Below, in pieces: positions 7,900 to 15,276 of a stretch of DNA of 64,000 nt. Under the pieces are notes generated by a model. The model worked only from the letters and a program-made list of their open reading frames with translations. It had not been told where the DNA came from and searched no databases. Position 1 is the stretch's first letter, and every line of letters starts with the position of its first letter. A program made the translations under genes and the position numbers. The stretch spans positions 1-64,000 of the forward strand of contig FMEL01000012.1 in the NCBI GenBank assembly GCA_900066355.1, in the 5' to 3' direction. This DNA comes from an uncultured Ruminococcus sp. GTDB lineage: Bacteria > Bacillota > Clostridia > Lachnospirales > Lachnospiraceae.

Positions 7900-8529
7900 A
7901 TGAATATATTTAATGTTGGATTAGAAAGTTGGAACATCATTTATGTTAAGTTGAATTGGGTTGCAGTAATCATTTTAGTAATTGCAATTTTGATTGTTTC
8001 ATTTATGATTAAAAAATGTGCAAATATAGCAAAAAAACATTCTATTACTATTGATGAGGTCAATTTAGGTATTGGAGATACCAGTGTGAAACTTGTATAT
8101 AATAAAAAGGACCAAGAAATTGCATACAAATTATGGGTAGAATTAAGTACACGAAAAATAGGATTGCCATTTGATCAAGAAAATGATGTTATAAGTGAAA
8201 TATATAATTCTTGGTATGATTTTTTCAAAATCGCAAGAGAATTGTTAAAAGAGATTCCGGTAAGTAGATTACCATATTCAAATGATTTGATTAAACTTAC
8301 AGAGAAGGTATTAAATACAGGATTGCGCCCGCATTTAACAATGTGGCAAGCAAAATTTAGAAAATGGTATGGTGACAGTATAAATGATAACGATAATAAA
8401 GAAAAAACACCGCAGCAGATACAGATGATGTATCCGGATTATGAAGAATTAAAAAAGAATCTAATTGAAACCAATACAAGAATGATTGAATATAAGAAGC
8501 TTATGGAAAGAATAGCATTTGAAAAGTAG
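7900..8529 (+). CDS. Single-span membrane protein with cytosolic helical domain
   Basis: 209 residues. One transmembrane helix at about 20-38 (WVAVIILVIAILIVSFMI), followed by KK, so the remaining 170 residues are probably cytosolic. Recognisable blocks are NLGIGDTSVKLVYNKKD (about 54-70), IAYKLWVELSTRKIG, and LRPHLTMWQAKFRKWYG (about 145-161). I recognise this as a recurrent accessory protein type near defence genes but know no named function. It is preceded by AAGGAG at good spacing and followed after 15 bases by the TIR gene. Its position suggests it anchors or gates the TIR partner at the membrane. That is inference. Confidence 0.65.
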   Translation: MNIFNVGLESWNIIYVKLNWVAVIILVIAILIVSFMIKKCANIAKKHSITIDEVNLGIGDTSVKLVYNKKDQEIAYKLWVELSTRKIGLPFDQENDVISEIYNSWYDFFKIARELLKEIPVSRLPYSNDLIKLTEKVLNTGLRPHLTMWQAKFRKWYGDSINDNDNKEKTPQQIQMMYPDYEELKKNLIETNTRMIEYKKLMERIAFEK

Positions 8530-8544
8530 AGGTGATTTTTCCTT

Positions 8545-9723
8545 ATGTCAGGCGTTACAAAACACATATATGATAGAGAAATTATTGATATTAATATTAT
8601 GTGGAATAGTCAATTAAAAAAAATAGAAAAGGTATTGCCGTGCACATATAATGAGGATATTATTATTGATTTGTTGAAAAAATATTATCCGCATGAATGG
8701 AAATCGGTAGAATATAAAAAACAGTATTATGATCAAAAGGATAAATACTTGATTAAAAGATTTGGAAAAGCAAGGTATAAAATGCCATTTGCCGAAGAAA
8801 TAATTCGAAATAATGTAAAGTTTAAATATTTACTTTCTGATAAGACAAAAAGTAATTATAGCAGTAGCTTTGATGAAGATATTTGGAAAAAGAATAAAGA
8901 TGCTTTGTGGAGAGAAAGAAAAAATAAAATAGCTCGAATTGATACGAAAATTTCTAATGCTAAAGCAAAAACACAAATGGTTACTCCGGTTTTTTTAGAT
9001 CAATTAATTGGATTATATAATAGAATCAATACCTCACAAAAAGATAGAATGTATATTATTCATGAATTGAAAAAATATTATAATCCAAAAGTGATTAAGT
9101 TCTTTTTTAAATTGAATGATACTGAGTTAAATAAACAATTAAGGGAAATTGCATTTTATCATTTACAGAGCTTTAATTACCAACCCAGACTTAGACGACA
9201 AAAATATATGCAGGTTCATACAAAGAGAAAAAAACGTAAAGAATATCTAAAAAAAGTTTATCCTTATGAAACATATTCTATTCCCCATAATCCAGACGAA
9301 CTTGAATATAGAATAGAAAACGGCAAAGAACAGAAAATAAAATCATATGATTATTTTATTTCGCACAGTAGTAAAGATAGCAAACTCGTTCAAGATATAA
9401 TTACATATGAAAATTCTATAGGGAAGAATATTTTTTGTGATTGGATAAATGATTCAGACTATTTGAAAAGGAATCTTTTGTGTGAAGCAACATTAAAAGT
9501 GATAGAATGGAGATTGCAGCAATCAAAAGCTATTATTTTCCTAAGAACACATAACTCTATTGAGTCCGTGTGGTGTAAATATGAATTGAATTATTTTGCG
9601 GAATTGAACAAGCCGATTTATTATCTTGATGAAGATAAAGCCAAGAGTGGAGATTTTGCTTTATTAAAGTATGATATGGAGGAGTTCGTTGATCCAAATT
9701 ATAAAAAATTGGCATTAATGTAA
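8545..9723 (+). CDS. Protein with uncharacterised N-terminal region and C-terminal TIR domain
   Basis: 392 residues. Residues 1-260 are Lys-rich, mostly helical, and match no family I know. The TIR domain is at about 266-372: YDYFISHSSKDS opens it, DWINDSDYLKRN follows, and VWCKYELNY carries Glu347 at the place of the catalytic glutamate in NAD-cleaving TIR domains. This is the usual architecture of a TIR effector with an N-terminal sensor or oligomerisation part. AGAGGTG lies 15 bases upstream of the ATG. It is last in the six-gene operon. NAD depletion on activation is the family-based expectation; the trigger is unknown. Confidence 0.8.
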   Translation: MSGVTKHIYDREIIDINIMWNSQLKKIEKVLPCTYNEDIIIDLLKKYYPHEWKSVEYKKQYYDQKDKYLIKRFGKARYKMPFAEEIIRNNVKFKYLLSDKTKSNYSSSFDEDIWKKNKDALWRERKNKIARIDTKISNAKAKTQMVTPVFLDQLIGLYNRINTSQKDRMYIIHELKKYYNPKVIKFFFKLNDTELNKQLREIAFYHLQSFNYQPRLRRQKYMQVHTKRKKRKEYLKKVYPYETYSIPHNPDELEYRIENGKEQKIKSYDYFISHSSKDSKLVQDIITYENSIGKNIFCDWINDSDYLKRNLLCEATLKVIEWRLQQSKAIIFLRTHNSIESVWCKYELNYFAELNKPIYYLDEDKAKSGDFALLKYDMEEFVDPNYKKLALM

Positions 9724-10318
9724 TTGGATGGGATAGAATATATATATGTTTCTTAAAATAAAGGTTGTCAAACATTTTTCTGCCAGTTATAATGAAGTGG
9801 CAACAAATTGGCAACAGAAAATCAGCGAGCCAAAATAATATATGTAACAGAGATAAAATAACGGCAGAAAAGAAATGAAAACTAAACAAATATATTTAAT
9901 GTCATCTCCGGATTTGCCGAGTTTGAGTAGCGGACTAAATTGCGAAAAAGCCCATAAATAAAGGTTTTGCGGGCTGTCTGGATGTTCCGGTGGAGTGCAA
10001 ATGGAGTTAAAAAATCTTTTTTTTCTTTGTTTTCTTTCCGGAGTTATCTGAGATTTTCGCAAAAGTAACTATGCTCAGAAAATATAATTAGTGTGAATAT
10101 GAAGAACAGTTTGTTTTGATGGAAATATTTTCCGTCAGGGCAGACTGTTTTTTTATACCCTTTTTCAATGATATTAACTCCATGGTTCAGCGATAACACA
10201 TATGGAAACTGTAAAATTAAAATAATTTGCTAAATTTCGGAAAATGATGTCCGATTTTACATCTGCCAGTACAGAGTATATGAAGAGATAAATATTCAAA
10301 ATACAGGAGGTACTGATT
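9724..10318. other. AT-rich intergenic stretch with a likely terminator
   Basis: No gene supported. A stretch near 9935-9982 has AAGCCC and GGGCTG around an AT spacer, a weak hairpin. At 10106-10153 outer arms AACAGT and ACTGTT enclose an inner GATGGAAA/TTTTCCGTC stem and are followed by seven Ts, a plausible terminator. The stretch joins the defence operon to decayed element remains and may include an old element boundary, but I found no duplicated attachment site. Confidence 0.4.
10106..10153 (+). terminator. Probable rho-independent terminator
   Basis: Nested stems (outer AACAGT with ACTGTT, inner GATGGAAA with a G.T-containing partner TTTTCCGTC) followed by TTTTTTT. It lies about 380 bases after the last TIR gene. 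Confidence 0.5.
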
Positions 10319-10477
10319 ATGCAGAACAAATTATTTTTAAAGGCAGCCGATATATGTGAACTTATGGAGGTAAAACAGACATCGGCTTATGAGATCATTG
10401 GCAATCTGAATAAGGAGCTGGAAGAACAGGGATATTTGACGCTTAGGCAAGCTGCTTGGCGGAAAACAGACTTCTAA
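10319..10477 (+). pseudogene. Excisionase/MerR-like helix-turn-helix remnant
   Basis: A 52-codon frame with an excellent AGGAGG site eight bases before the ATG. Residues 8-42 (AADICELMEVKQTSAYEIIG, then NLNKELEEQGYLT) resemble the small DNA-binding Xis/AlpA-type proteins of integrative elements. The usual C-terminal GRVSRKYF-like ending is missing; after GYLTL the sequence changes to unrelated residues. A second short open stretch in another frame (about 10,445-10,530) continues from the break. I read it as a disrupted remnant, though a short functional protein is possible. Confidence 0.5.
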
Positions 10478-10528
10478 AATGACAGCTCATTTGGAAGCAC
10501 TGGAGGAATTACTGACAGAAGAGGAATA

Positions 10529-10667
10529 TAGAGGTCGTGTAAATAACCTTTCCGACATCCGGTGAAAACTTGAAAATCGGCGTTATTGCATCCCAGTTAT
10601 CATACCAGCGTTTCATAGAATTCGGGTATTTGGCGGTCCATTTTTCAATAACACGATCTAGTACTTT
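10529..10667 (-). pseudogene. IS256-family transposase fragment
   Basis: On the minus strand an in-frame stretch reads IEKWTAKYPNSMKRWYDNWD and then AITPIFKFSPDVGKVIYTT. This matches the conserved C-terminal part of IS256-type transposases (W..KYP....W...W, then F.F.P..RK.IYTTN). An in-frame stop lies just upstream at 10668-10670 and similarity ends after IYTT, so only about 45 codons survive. No terminal inverted repeats seen. It marks old insertion at the right border of the accessory island. Confidence 0.75.
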
Positions 10668-10710
10668 TTAAGATAAAGTAGAAATAGTGCAATTTTCACA
10701 GGATATTATA

Positions 10711-10756
10711 CAAGAATTACATAGAAATATATCGTATTATTGATATAGTATTCTTG
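10711..10756. promoter_or_regulatory. Inverted repeat upstream of the MATE gene, possible AraC-regulator site
   Basis: CAAGAAT (10711-10717) and ATTCTTG (10750-10756) are perfect inverted copies 32 bases apart, with an inner TATATC/GATATA pair. They end 22 bases before the MATE start codon. An operator for the downstream AraC-family regulator is plausible but unproven. Confidence 0.35.
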
Positions 10757-10778
10757 AATTGTATGTGAGGAGAAAACT

Positions 10779-12101
10779 ATGGCAGCTGAAAGAAAAACAT
10801 TAACACAGTTATCTATGCCAATATGCTTAGAAACTTTATTTTATATGCTTTCAGGTATGGTCGATACGCTTATGCTGTCATCTGTAAGCGACCAGGCTGT
10901 AGGAGCAGTGGGAACAGCAAATACATATATAGGTGTTTTTATTATTATGTTCGGCGTAATATCGTCGGGTATGATAGCTGTTATGTCACAAAATATCGGA
11001 GCCGGAAGACCGGTGATAGCGTATCAGGCAAGACAACTTGGACTTATATTCAATGCATTGATAGGTATCGTAATGTCTGTCATTCTTGCTACTTTTTCTG
11101 GTGGGATACTTCGAATCGTAAGTATTGCTCCGGCTTTGCTTGAGCCGGCTGAAATATATCTTAGAATTGTTGGCGGCGCATGTTTTTTAAATGCACTGAT
11201 TCCTATTTTCTCCAGTTATTTGAGAGTGTTTGGATATACAAAACATTCTTTGATAGGAACTGTTGTTGGAAATGTTCTCAATATAATACTTAATTCAGTA
11301 TTCTTATTTGTATTCAACTGGGGTGTAATGGGAGTTGCTGTTGCCACGGTTATTTCAAGAGTTGTAAATCTTATTATTGTAGCAGGTATGGGGGCTGTGC
11401 TTATAAAAGCAAAACAGAGTCCTGAGCGAATTGCATCAAGAAAGATATTTGCGCAGATTGTTAAGATTGGTTTTCCTTCTGCGCTTGAAACAGCACTTTA
11501 CAACATCGCAATGACATTTATTGTGCGTTTTATGAATCAGATGGATGTGGATGGAATGAATGTTACAGCACGCTCATATGCTGTACAGATTGCAAATTTC
11601 TCATATTGTGTGGGAGCTGCCCTTGCTCAGGCAAATGCAATTATGACCGGTTGGAGAATTGGAGCAAAAGAGTTTGAGGAATGTAACAGGGGAACGAGAA
11701 AAGCTGTGATATACGGTATCATCACAGCGACCTGTTTTTCCGTGACATTTGCATTGGCAGGACATTTTATCGTGCATATATTTACTGATGATACACAGAT
11801 GATAAATCTTGTGGTAAAGTTGTTAATAGTAGATGTCTTTCTTGAATTTGGAAGGGTAACAAACCTTGTATATGGTCAGGCATTAAAAACGAGTGGAGAC
11901 GCACTTTTCCCGGTTATACTAGGTGCAATATTTATGTATTTGTTTGCAGTTGGCGGAACTTATTTTCTCGGAATACACATGGGACTTCTGGCTGTAGGAT
12001 CATATATTGCTATGGCAGGTGACGAATGTGCGAGAGCTGTGGGAATGGTACTTAGATGGAAGAGTGGAAAATGGAAAAGTAAAGGTCTTATAGAAGTATA
12101 G
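10779..12101 (+). CDS. MATE-family multidrug/cation antiporter
   Basis: 440 residues with about twelve hydrophobic segments spread over the whole length, in two repeated halves as expected for MATE exporters (usual length about 440-460). The N-terminal half carries MLSGMVDTLMLSSVSDQAVGAVG-like sequence at helix 1-2 (part shown), and the second half begins near residue 230 with IGFPSALETALYN, the matching repeat. It would export drugs or other amphipathic compounds in exchange for Na+ or H+. GAGGAG precedes the ATG. The AraC-family gene starts eight bases after the stop, so exporter and regulator are co-transcribed. Substrate cannot be read from sequence. Confidence 0.9.
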   Translation: MAAERKTLTQLSMPICLETLFYMLSGMVDTLMLSSVSDQAVGAVGTANTYIGVFIIMFGVISSGMIAVMSQNIGAGRPVIAYQARQLGLIFNALIGIVMSVILATFSGGILRIVSIAPALLEPAEIYLRIVGGACFLNALIPIFSSYLRVFGYTKHSLIGTVVGNVLNIILNSVFLFVFNWGVMGVAVATVISRVVNLIIVAGMGAVLIKAKQSPERIASRKIFAQIVKIGFPSALETALYNIAMTFIVRFMNQMDVDGMNVTARSYAVQIANFSYCVGAALAQANAIMTGWRIGAKEFEECNRGTRKAVIYGIITATCFSVTFALAGHFIVHIFTDDTQMINLVVKLLIVDVFLEFGRVTNLVYGQALKTSGDALFPVILGAIFMYLFAVGGTYFLGIHMGLLAVGSYIAMAGDECARAVGMVLRWKSGKWKSKGLIEV

Positions 12102-12109
12102 GAGAGATT

Positions 12110-12961
12110 ATGTACTTTGAATTAAAGGAAAATAAACCGCATGGTACAAAGGATGATCCGTTTAGTACATATCATATAAAAAATGAGGGACGATCATTTC
12201 AGATACCGGTACATTGGCATGATGAACTGGAAATTATATATGTAAAAAGTGGGTTTTTGACTGTAAGTATATCAGGAGAAAATTATATTGGAACCCCCGG
12301 GGATGCTTTTGTAGTGTCGCCGGGCACTCTGCATTTCATGGGTTCACAGGCTGGAGAAGTGGATTATTTTACTTTCCTTTTTCCACTTGAATATATCTCT
12401 TTTTGCACAGATGACATGTTAGATGATAAATTGCTTACTCCATTAAAAAATGGTCATTTGATGATAAGACCAAGGATCAAGGATGCAGCAAAAGAGTTGT
12501 GTGAGCAGTTGGCCGAAATATATATGGCAAAAAATGATGAAAAGAAGTTGGAAATAGCTGTTCAGATAAAGACAAAAATAATTCTTTTACAATTTATTCT
12601 TCACATGTGGGAGAATGGATTTATAATCGAAAATGATAAAAGTGGAAGAAATACTGTAGAAAAAGAGATGATTTCATACATACAGCAGAGTTTTACAGGG
12701 GAGATATCATTAAAGGAATTTGGGGAACAGTTCCATCTTTCTGAAAAATATGTATCGCAATATTTTAAAGAACATTTTCATATTACGCTTTCAAAATATG
12801 TTACATATTTGCGGTTGGAGCATGCAAAACAGTTGTTACAAAATTCGGACATTCCAGTTACAGAGGTTGCAATGCTCAGTGGCTATCAGAATGTAAGTTA
12901 TTTTATCAGAAGCTTCAAAAAAACATACGGAGTGTCTCCGTTAAAATATAGAAAAAAATGA
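12110..12961 (+). CDS. AraC-family transcriptional regulator
   Basis: 283 residues. The N-terminal cupin-like sensor (about 15-110) has the HWHDELEIIYV motif and a PGD/SPGTLHF turn. The C-terminal double helix-turn-helix (about 183-283) contains FHLSEKYVSQYFKEHF in the first half and VAMLSGYQNVSYFIRSFKK in the second, ending in the family's YGVSPLKYR. GGAGAG precedes the ATG. It follows the MATE exporter in the same transcript and probably controls it. The ligand is unknown. Confidence 0.9.
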   Translation: MYFELKENKPHGTKDDPFSTYHIKNEGRSFQIPVHWHDELEIIYVKSGFLTVSISGENYIGTPGDAFVVSPGTLHFMGSQAGEVDYFTFLFPLEYISFCTDDMLDDKLLTPLKNGHLMIRPRIKDAAKELCEQLAEIYMAKNDEKKLEIAVQIKTKIILLQFILHMWENGFIIENDKSGRNTVEKEMISYIQQSFTGEISLKEFGEQFHLSEKYVSQYFKEHFHITLSKYVTYLRLEHAKQLLQNSDIPVTEVAMLSGYQNVSYFIRSFKKTYGVSPLKYRKK

Positions 12962-13330
12962 GCCGAGTACATGGATTTAGCGGAGTGTGAAAGAAACATA
13001 AACGATGTTACAAACAAAAGGTTAGGGAACACCTGAAAGGGAGTTTCATGCGTAAGAAGGAGAGACGAGAACAGCAGATGGCAGAGAAAAATGAGAGCAG
13101 AGAAGCTGTGCCAAGAGTTGGCGCTGAAGCAAATACAGCAGTTAAGGATGAAGGAAAAGCTGAAAGAAAGGCAGTAACACAGAAAAGGCAATGCCAGGAA
13201 AAGAAAAGAAACCGTCGATTCATGAACGTTTAGAAATCAATAAGAGAATTATTCAGGAAAAGCAGGGAAAAGATAAGCCGGAGGGAGGAGCTGATTTGGG
13301 TGTAAGGACAGTGTAGAATAAGTATAACGA
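12962..13330 (+). other. Gap with overlapping short frames, probable mobile-gene relic
   Basis: Two overlapping small frames are visible. One (13048-13233, 61 codons) is Lys/Glu/Arg-rich. The other (13191-13316, 41 codons) reads MPGKEKKPSIHERLEINKRI at its start and ends LGVRTV. The second looks like the C-terminus of conjugative-element proteins of Clostridia, and the pair looks like a frameshifted tail of one longer gene. No good start or ribosome site for the whole. Treated as a relic. Confidence 0.35.
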
Positions 13331-13370
13331 GTCGAAGGTCATGAAGATTATTGTGACCTCCGGCTTTTTG
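13331..13370 (+). terminator. Rho-independent terminator
   Basis: GTCGAAGGTCA and TGACCTCCGGC form an eleven-bp stem with one G.T pair and one mismatch, followed by TTTTT. Confidence 0.65.
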
Positions 13371-13391
13371 TAAATTGTTAAAAGAATTATA

Positions 13392-13420
13392 TTGTTATAT
13401 GATTTCGTAAGTGATATACT
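13392..13420 (+). promoter_or_regulatory. Sigma-A promoter of the ZIP transporter gene
   Basis: TTGTTA (13392-13397) and TATACT (13415-13420) separated by 17 bases. The transcript would begin near 13427 and include the hairpin and the palindrome that follow. Confidence 0.6.
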
Positions 13421-13432
13421 TAAACATAAGGA

Positions 13433-13479
13433 AAACCGTGTGAAATTACAGTTTGCTTTTTGCACGGTTTCTTTTATAT
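13433..13479 (+). terminator. Leader hairpin with T-rich tail before the ZIP gene
   Basis: AAACCGTG (13433-13440) and CACGGTTT (13463-13470) form a perfect eight-bp stem, followed by CTTTTATAT. It sits just after the predicted transcription start, so it may attenuate the ZIP transcript or end a short RNA. Confidence 0.5.
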
Positions 13480-13485
13480 ATGGCA

Positions 13486-13501
13486 GTTAGCTAAAGCTAA
13501 C
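13486..13501. promoter_or_regulatory. Palindrome before ZIP gene, possible metalloregulator site
   Basis: GTTAGCT-AA-AGCTAAC is a perfect palindrome with seven-bp arms, 48 bases before the ATG. Its TTAG...CTAA form is reminiscent of DtxR/MntR-type operators. Assignment is inference from motif shape and the metal-transporter context. Confidence 0.35.
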
Positions 13502-13549
13502 AACAGAACGATGTGAAAGTACTTTTGACTATACAGAAAGGAATACATA

Positions 13550-14332
13550 ATGCTAATGAATGTTTTTGAAGGTATACTGATTCCATTTGTTGGAACAACG
13601 CTAGGTGCAGCATGCGTGTTTTTTATGAGAAAAACACTTAGCAAGTTACTGCAACGTGCACTTGCAGGGTTTGCAGCAGGTATAATGGTTGCTGCTTCAA
13701 TCTGGAGTCTTCTGATACCGGCAATTAAACAATCTGAGAATATGGGAACTTTATCGTTTGTTCCGGCAGTTGTTGGGTTCTGGATTGGTATATTGTTTTT
13801 ACTCGCACTTGATCATTTGATTCCACATCTTCATGTTGGAAGTGATCAGGCAGAGGGACCGAAAAGCAAACTTGGCCGTACTACGATGATGGTGTTGGCA
13901 GTTACATTACATAATATCCCTGAAGGTATGGCAGTTGGTGTAATGTATGCAGGTCTTCTTGCTGAAAATGCACAGATTACAGCAACAAGTGCACTTGCTT
14001 TATCACTTGGAATTGCTATCCAGAATTTTCCAGAAGGAGCGATTATATCCATGCCGCTTAGGGCAGAGGGTGAAAGTAAGAGAAAGGCATTTCTGGGAGG
14101 TGTACTTTCAGGAGTCGTTGAACCGATTGGAGCAGTAATGACGATTCTTGTCGCACAGCTGGTAATCCCGGTATTACCATATTTACTCAGCTTTGCAGCA
14201 GGAGCTATGTTATATGTCGTGGTTGAAGAACTAATTCCGGAAATGTCTCAGGGACAGCACTCGAATATCGGTACGCTTTTCTTTGCACTTGGATTTAGTT
14301 TGATGATGATCTTGGATGTGGCACTGGGGTAA
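13550..14332 (+). CDS. ZIP-family metal transporter
   Basis: 260 residues with about eight hydrophobic segments. The signature is in transmembrane helix 4, VTLHNIPEGMAVG (about 121-133), with a second metal-binding set in helix 5, QNFPEGAIISMPL (about 159-171). A His-containing loop lies before helix 4 (DHLIPHLHVGSDQ, about 87-99). Length and layout match ZupT-like bacterial ZIPs, which import zinc and other divalent metals. AAAGGA precedes the ATG. A promoter, a hairpin and a palindrome lie upstream. The next gene starts eleven bases after the stop. Confidence 0.9.
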   Translation: MLMNVFEGILIPFVGTTLGAACVFFMRKTLSKLLQRALAGFAAGIMVAASIWSLLIPAIKQSENMGTLSFVPAVVGFWIGILFLLALDHLIPHLHVGSDQAEGPKSKLGRTTMMVLAVTLHNIPEGMAVGVMYAGLLAENAQITATSALALSLGIAIQNFPEGAIISMPLRAEGESKRKAFLGGVLSGVVEPIGAVMTILVAQLVIPVLPYLLSFAAGAMLYVVVEELIPEMSQGQHSNIGTLFFALGFSLMMILDVALG

Positions 14333-14342
14333 GAGGAGAGGA

Positions 14343-15263
14343 ATGATTCTTATGAGAATATTGATTTATGGTGCTGGTGTGATTGGATCCTTGTATGCGG
14401 CTTTATTTGCAGAAGCCGGTTATGATACAAATATTTATGCCAGAGGTAAAAGACTTGAGGCTTTAAGAAATAATGGATTGCAATATAAGAAAAATCAGGA
14501 AGTAATAAAGGCAGAGATTAGGATTCTTGGAGAACTACCAAACGATGATATTTATGATTTTGTCTTGCTTACTGTTCGGGAAAACCAGCTGTATGAAGCA
14601 CTTACTGAATTGAAAAATAATAAAAGTAATACGATTGTTACAATGATAAATTCACTGGACAGTTACAATAAATGGGAAGACATTGTCGGAAAAGGAAGAA
14701 TATTACCGGCTTTTCCAGGAGCAGGCGGAAGTATAAATGATGATGGTATCCTTGATGCAGCACTCACTCCAAGGTTGATTCAGCCGACAACATTTGCAGA
14801 AATATCAGGAAATAAATCCGAAAGAACTAAGCAGTTTTCAGAGATATTGAGGCATGCTCATATATCATACCAGAAAGTAACGGATATGCATCTATGGCAG
14901 CTTTGTCATCTTGCTATGGTGGTACCGATTGCGGATGCGTATTATGAATCAGACGATCCGGAGAAAGTAGAAAAAGAATGGAAAATCATGAGGAAAACAG
15001 CAGAAAGGCTGAAAAGAAATTTTAATTTTTTGCGAAAACAAAAGGGTAAACTGTCACCATGGAAAATGAATATTTTTCGCTTTTTACCCTTGCCATTTTT
15101 AGCGATTATGCTGGCAGTTACATTTGGAAGCAGTTTTGGAGATAAATTTATGTATCAACATGCTATGAAGGCACCAGATGAAATGAGGGAATTGCATAAG
15201 CAGTTTTATGCTTATATGAAAAAAATGAAGAAATGCGGATGCAAGGCGAAAAAGGTACAGTGA
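14343..15263 (+). CDS. Ketopantoate-reductase-family (ApbA/PanE-like) oxidoreductase
   Basis: 306 residues from the ATG at 14343, which follows AGGAGAGGA; the in-frame ATG at 14352 is an equally possible start. A Rossmann GxGxxG motif (YGAGVIGSLYAALFAEAG, about residues 8-25) and the IYARGKRLEALRNNGL segment match the NADP-binding domain of the family. The C-terminal domain is divergent: it carries a Pro/Leu-rich hydrophobic stretch (FLPLPFLAIMLAVTFGSSFG) and a basic Cys/Lys-rich tail. The housekeeping-like PanE homologue is at 54461, so this copy probably acts on another 2-oxo or hydroxy acid. It is likely in one transcript with the ZIP gene and the following methyltransferase. Confidence 0.75.
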   Translation: MILMRILIYGAGVIGSLYAALFAEAGYDTNIYARGKRLEALRNNGLQYKKNQEVIKAEIRILGELPNDDIYDFVLLTVRENQLYEALTELKNNKSNTIVTMINSLDSYNKWEDIVGKGRILPAFPGAGGSINDDGILDAALTPRLIQPTTFAEISGNKSERTKQFSEILRHAHISYQKVTDMHLWQLCHLAMVVPIADAYYESDDPEKVEKEWKIMRKTAERLKRNFNFLRKQKGKLSPWKMNIFRFLPLPFLAIMLAVTFGSSFGDKFMYQHAMKAPDEMRELHKQFYAYMKKMKKCGCKAKKVQ

Positions 15264-15276
15264 TTGGAGAAAAAGC

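Noticed and set aside
4749..9723. Canonical Thoeris defence system
   Set aside because: A ThsB-like TIR protein is present but no ThsA (SIR2 or SLOG domain) is encoded nearby; the other genes belong to nucleotide-modification families.
9930..9990. Attachment site of an integrative element
   Set aside because: A weak AAGCCC/GGGCTG hairpin is present, but no second copy was found near the left edge of the window, so it cannot be supported.
13048..13316. Two intact small genes
   Set aside because: The frames overlap, have no convincing ribosome sites and look like one frameshifted tail of a mobile-element gene.
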